From NCBI GenBank assembly GCA_010093705.1, contig MU006105.1, forward strand, positions 79,887 to 113,339: a stretch of DNA of 33,453 bases. Reading direction: 5' to 3'. Under the pieces are notes generated by a model that had not been told where the DNA came from, did no database searches, and saw only the letters and a program-made list of their open reading frames with translations. The stretch comes from Patellaria atrata CBS 101060 (lineage: Eukaryota > Ascomycota > Dothideomycetes > Patellariales > Patellariaceae). Below, one piece after another: positions 31,858-33,453 of the stretch (the stretch's first letter is position 1; the number at the start of each line of letters is the position of its first letter). The translations under genes and the position numbers were made by a program.

Positions 31858-33426
31858 ATGACCCCTCGCTCATCGACTAGAGTATCAAAACAGAGCGCTC
31901 GCGCCATTGAAGCTGATGAGTCTTCGTCATTAACGAGAAAGCGTGCTACATCAGGCTCAAATAGTACTTCAAATGCACCTACAAAGAAGAATAAGAAGTC
32001 AGCCTCTAAAGGGTCCAAAAAGGCGAGCTTAAAAGCGTCAAAAGATACTGAAAATCCGGAGGCTACTAACCAGGCTGCTGCCGACGCGTTGCTCGGCCTT
32101 TCTACCCAGCAATCTGTCGTAGAGGAAGACCAACTCTCATTCTCAAGTGGACGAGATGAAGTTGATGATGATGCTGTACTTTTAACTCAACAGCCTGAGT
32201 CTCAGCCTAAGCCTGAGCCTGAGCCTGAAGCTGTCAAGTTTACGTTCAGTTATAAGGCCGTAAACGGAAAGGAAAAACTCCCGGGTTCCTTTACTGCTGT
32301 TCGAGATACAGAGACATTTTTTATTATGGAGTTAGAGCGATTACAAAGGCGAGTAGTTGAAAAGACCTACCCACGAGAATGGCTTGTTCTCAAGCTTGAG
32401 GCGACAGCTAGCTACGAGAAGATGAGAGCGTCTGATACTCAAACTTCTGAAGTTGAAAGCGGCCCTGATCTGGAGGAACTGATGGGTTTGATAAGACTAT
32501 GGCGATCCAACTGGCCAAACCGTGCCTTGACGCTTGATTTCGTCTTACACGTTGAGGAGATTGAAGATAGTAGGTCAGATTCTGAGCCTGAGCCTGAGCC
32601 CCAGCAGCAATCTGGCCGTAGTAAAACACTGCGGAAGTCAGCGACTCAGCAACAGTTAGCTAGCACCGCAGAGAAGCTGGCTGCCGAAGAGGCAGCTGGC
32701 AATTTTGTTCACGTTATAACGGACCGCTGGATTTGCGAAAACTCCCATTGCAAGAACAAAGGACATGTCTGTTGGCAAAATAAGCAATCTATAACTGCTG
32801 CTGACATTGTCGTCAACCACTATCCGTGTAGTGCAGAGATACTAAGGCGCTGGAATAGTGAGATAAAGAAAGGTTTTGCATCAGTCGAGGTGCCGTCGCA
32901 GAATATCATAGTTCAGATGGTTACTTGGAAAGAAGCCCTTGGTCGGAAACGTCAACAAATTGAGGCTTCAGTAACGCCTACAGTAGCTTCCCAGGCGTCC
33001 GTTGATTCGGGAGCCTCTAGTCAGATCAACCAGCTACTACAGGTGTTGTTAGTATCTCAAATCCGACAGATGGCACCACCTGAAGCACCACCTCCAGCAC
33101 CTCTCTTCCCTCCCCAAAAGACCCAATTGTCCCACGCCCCTCCTCCCAATTCGAGCCCTATAAGTTCAGACACAGATCCAGTTAAGTTGCTCGCAGAGTT
33201 CTTTGAGTGGTTGAAGCTACAACCTGGTTTTAATACACAGCAGCAGGTGAATATATTAGAAGAGACGAAGGTTAAGATGGTGGAAGAGCAGTGGAGCTTA
33301 GATTCGTTAAAACCGAGGAAGCCAGATGAGGGAATCTCACAAATAACTTGGGAGGAATATGGTTTTAAAATAGGGTTACTTGTGCGAATAAGAGCGAAGA
33401 TATCTGACTTTAAGCGCTTAAGATAA
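31858..33426 (+). CDS. Uncharacterised 522-aa protein with a cysteine-histidine cluster and a possible SAM-like C-terminus
   Basis: Single exon, ATG in good context (G at -3). I do not recognise the family. Regions: residues 1-65 serine- and lysine-rich, with a nuclear-localisation-like KKNKK/KGSKK run; 95-125 acidic, with PEPEPE repeats from a CCTGAG hexanucleotide; 126-235 a probable globular domain (FTFSYKAVNGKEKLPGSF to LTLDFVLHVEE); 240-250 a second acidic PEPEPE run; 285-355 a possible zinc-binding region, with Cys293, Cys298, Cys305, His297, His303, His321 and Cys324 in a WICENSHCKNKGHVCW context; 385-405 leucine-rich helix; 406-435 proline-rich; 440-522 helical, with FFEWL, WSLDSL and a final YGFKIGLLVRIRAKISDFK that recalls the last helices of a SAM domain. 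Such an arrangement suits a nuclear DNA- or chromatin-associated protein, but that is inference. It could be a host gene or an accessory gene of a transposon. No break is visible; composition is normal. Confidence 0.75.
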   Translation: MTPRSSTRVSKQSARAIEADESSSLTRKRATSGSNSTSNAPTKKNKKSASKGSKKASLKASKDTENPEATNQAAADALLGLSTQQSVVEEDQLSFSSGRDEVDDDAVLLTQQPESQPKPEPEPEAVKFTFSYKAVNGKEKLPGSFTAVRDTETFFIMELERLQRRVVEKTYPREWLVLKLEATASYEKMRASDTQTSEVESGPDLEELMGLIRLWRSNWPNRALTLDFVLHVEEIEDSRSDSEPEPEPQQQSGRSKTLRKSATQQQLASTAEKLAAEEAAGNFVHVITDRWICENSHCKNKGHVCWQNKQSITAADIVVNHYPCSAEILRRWNSEIKKGFASVEVPSQNIIVQMVTWKEALGRKRQQIEASVTPTVASQASVDSGASSQINQLLQVLLVSQIRQMAPPEAPPPAPLFPPQKTQLSHAPPPNSSPISSDTDPVKLLAEFFEWLKLQPGFNTQQQVNILEETKVKMVEEQWSLDSLKPRKPDEGISQITWEEYGFKIGLLVRIRAKISDFKRLR

Positions 33427-33453
33427 TAGATAGATACTCTCTTTACTCTTCTA
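33427..33453. other. Window end, 3' flank of the 522-aa gene
   Basis: Only 27 bases follow the stop codon. Nothing can be called. Confidence 0.5.

Overview
The window looks like nuclear DNA of a filamentous ascomycete (Pezizomycotina) with a strong repeat-induced point mutation (RIP) type process. The left half is extremely AT-rich and is built from transposon fossils in which CpA and TpG have been changed to TpA. The right quarter has ordinary base composition and carries a cytochrome P450 gene with 50-61 bp introns and fungal branch sites. The species cannot be named from the sequence.

Layout, left to right. Positions 1-642 and 7994 to about 13300 hold a very heavily mutated plus-strand Ty3/Gypsy chromovirus fossil, here called element 3. 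It is split by a second Ty3/Gypsy element on the minus strand (element 1, 648-7988) with two 548-bp LTRs and a 5-bp target duplication. Positions 13300-16256 are almost pure A+T with short tandem repeats and no recognisable gene. A Tc1/mariner-class pogo/Fot-like DNA transposon runs from 16259 to 25762, bounded by 57-bp terminal inverted repeats and TA. Its transposase gene is interrupted by element 2 (17344-24671), a second copy of the element 1 family with its own 5-bp duplication. Element 2 is far less mutated, contains a 100-N assembly gap, and carries gag, pol with a chromodomain, and a convergent Zn-cluster-like ORF on the opposite strand. The right part of the pogo element (about 24928-25762) is almost unmutated.

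From 25765 onward the DNA is gene-bearing but still has transposon debris. There is about 1.5 kb without a convincing gene, then a P450 gene (27269-29041, four exons, 535 aa) of the trichodiene-oxygenase-like type. Next is a second nest: a Ty3/Gypsy pol fragment on the minus strand (29290-29900), a truncated inverted LTR of the element 1/2 family (29986-30467), and a 5'-truncated LINE with a poly(A) tail and an RNase H domain (about 30471-31697, minus strand). The window closes with a 522-aa single-exon gene of unknown function (31858-33426).

The host genes here do not form an obvious pathway. The main interest lies in the order of nested insertions, the gradient and sequence context of the RIP-like mutations, the convergent extra ORF of the Gypsy family, and the unrecognised 522-aa protein.
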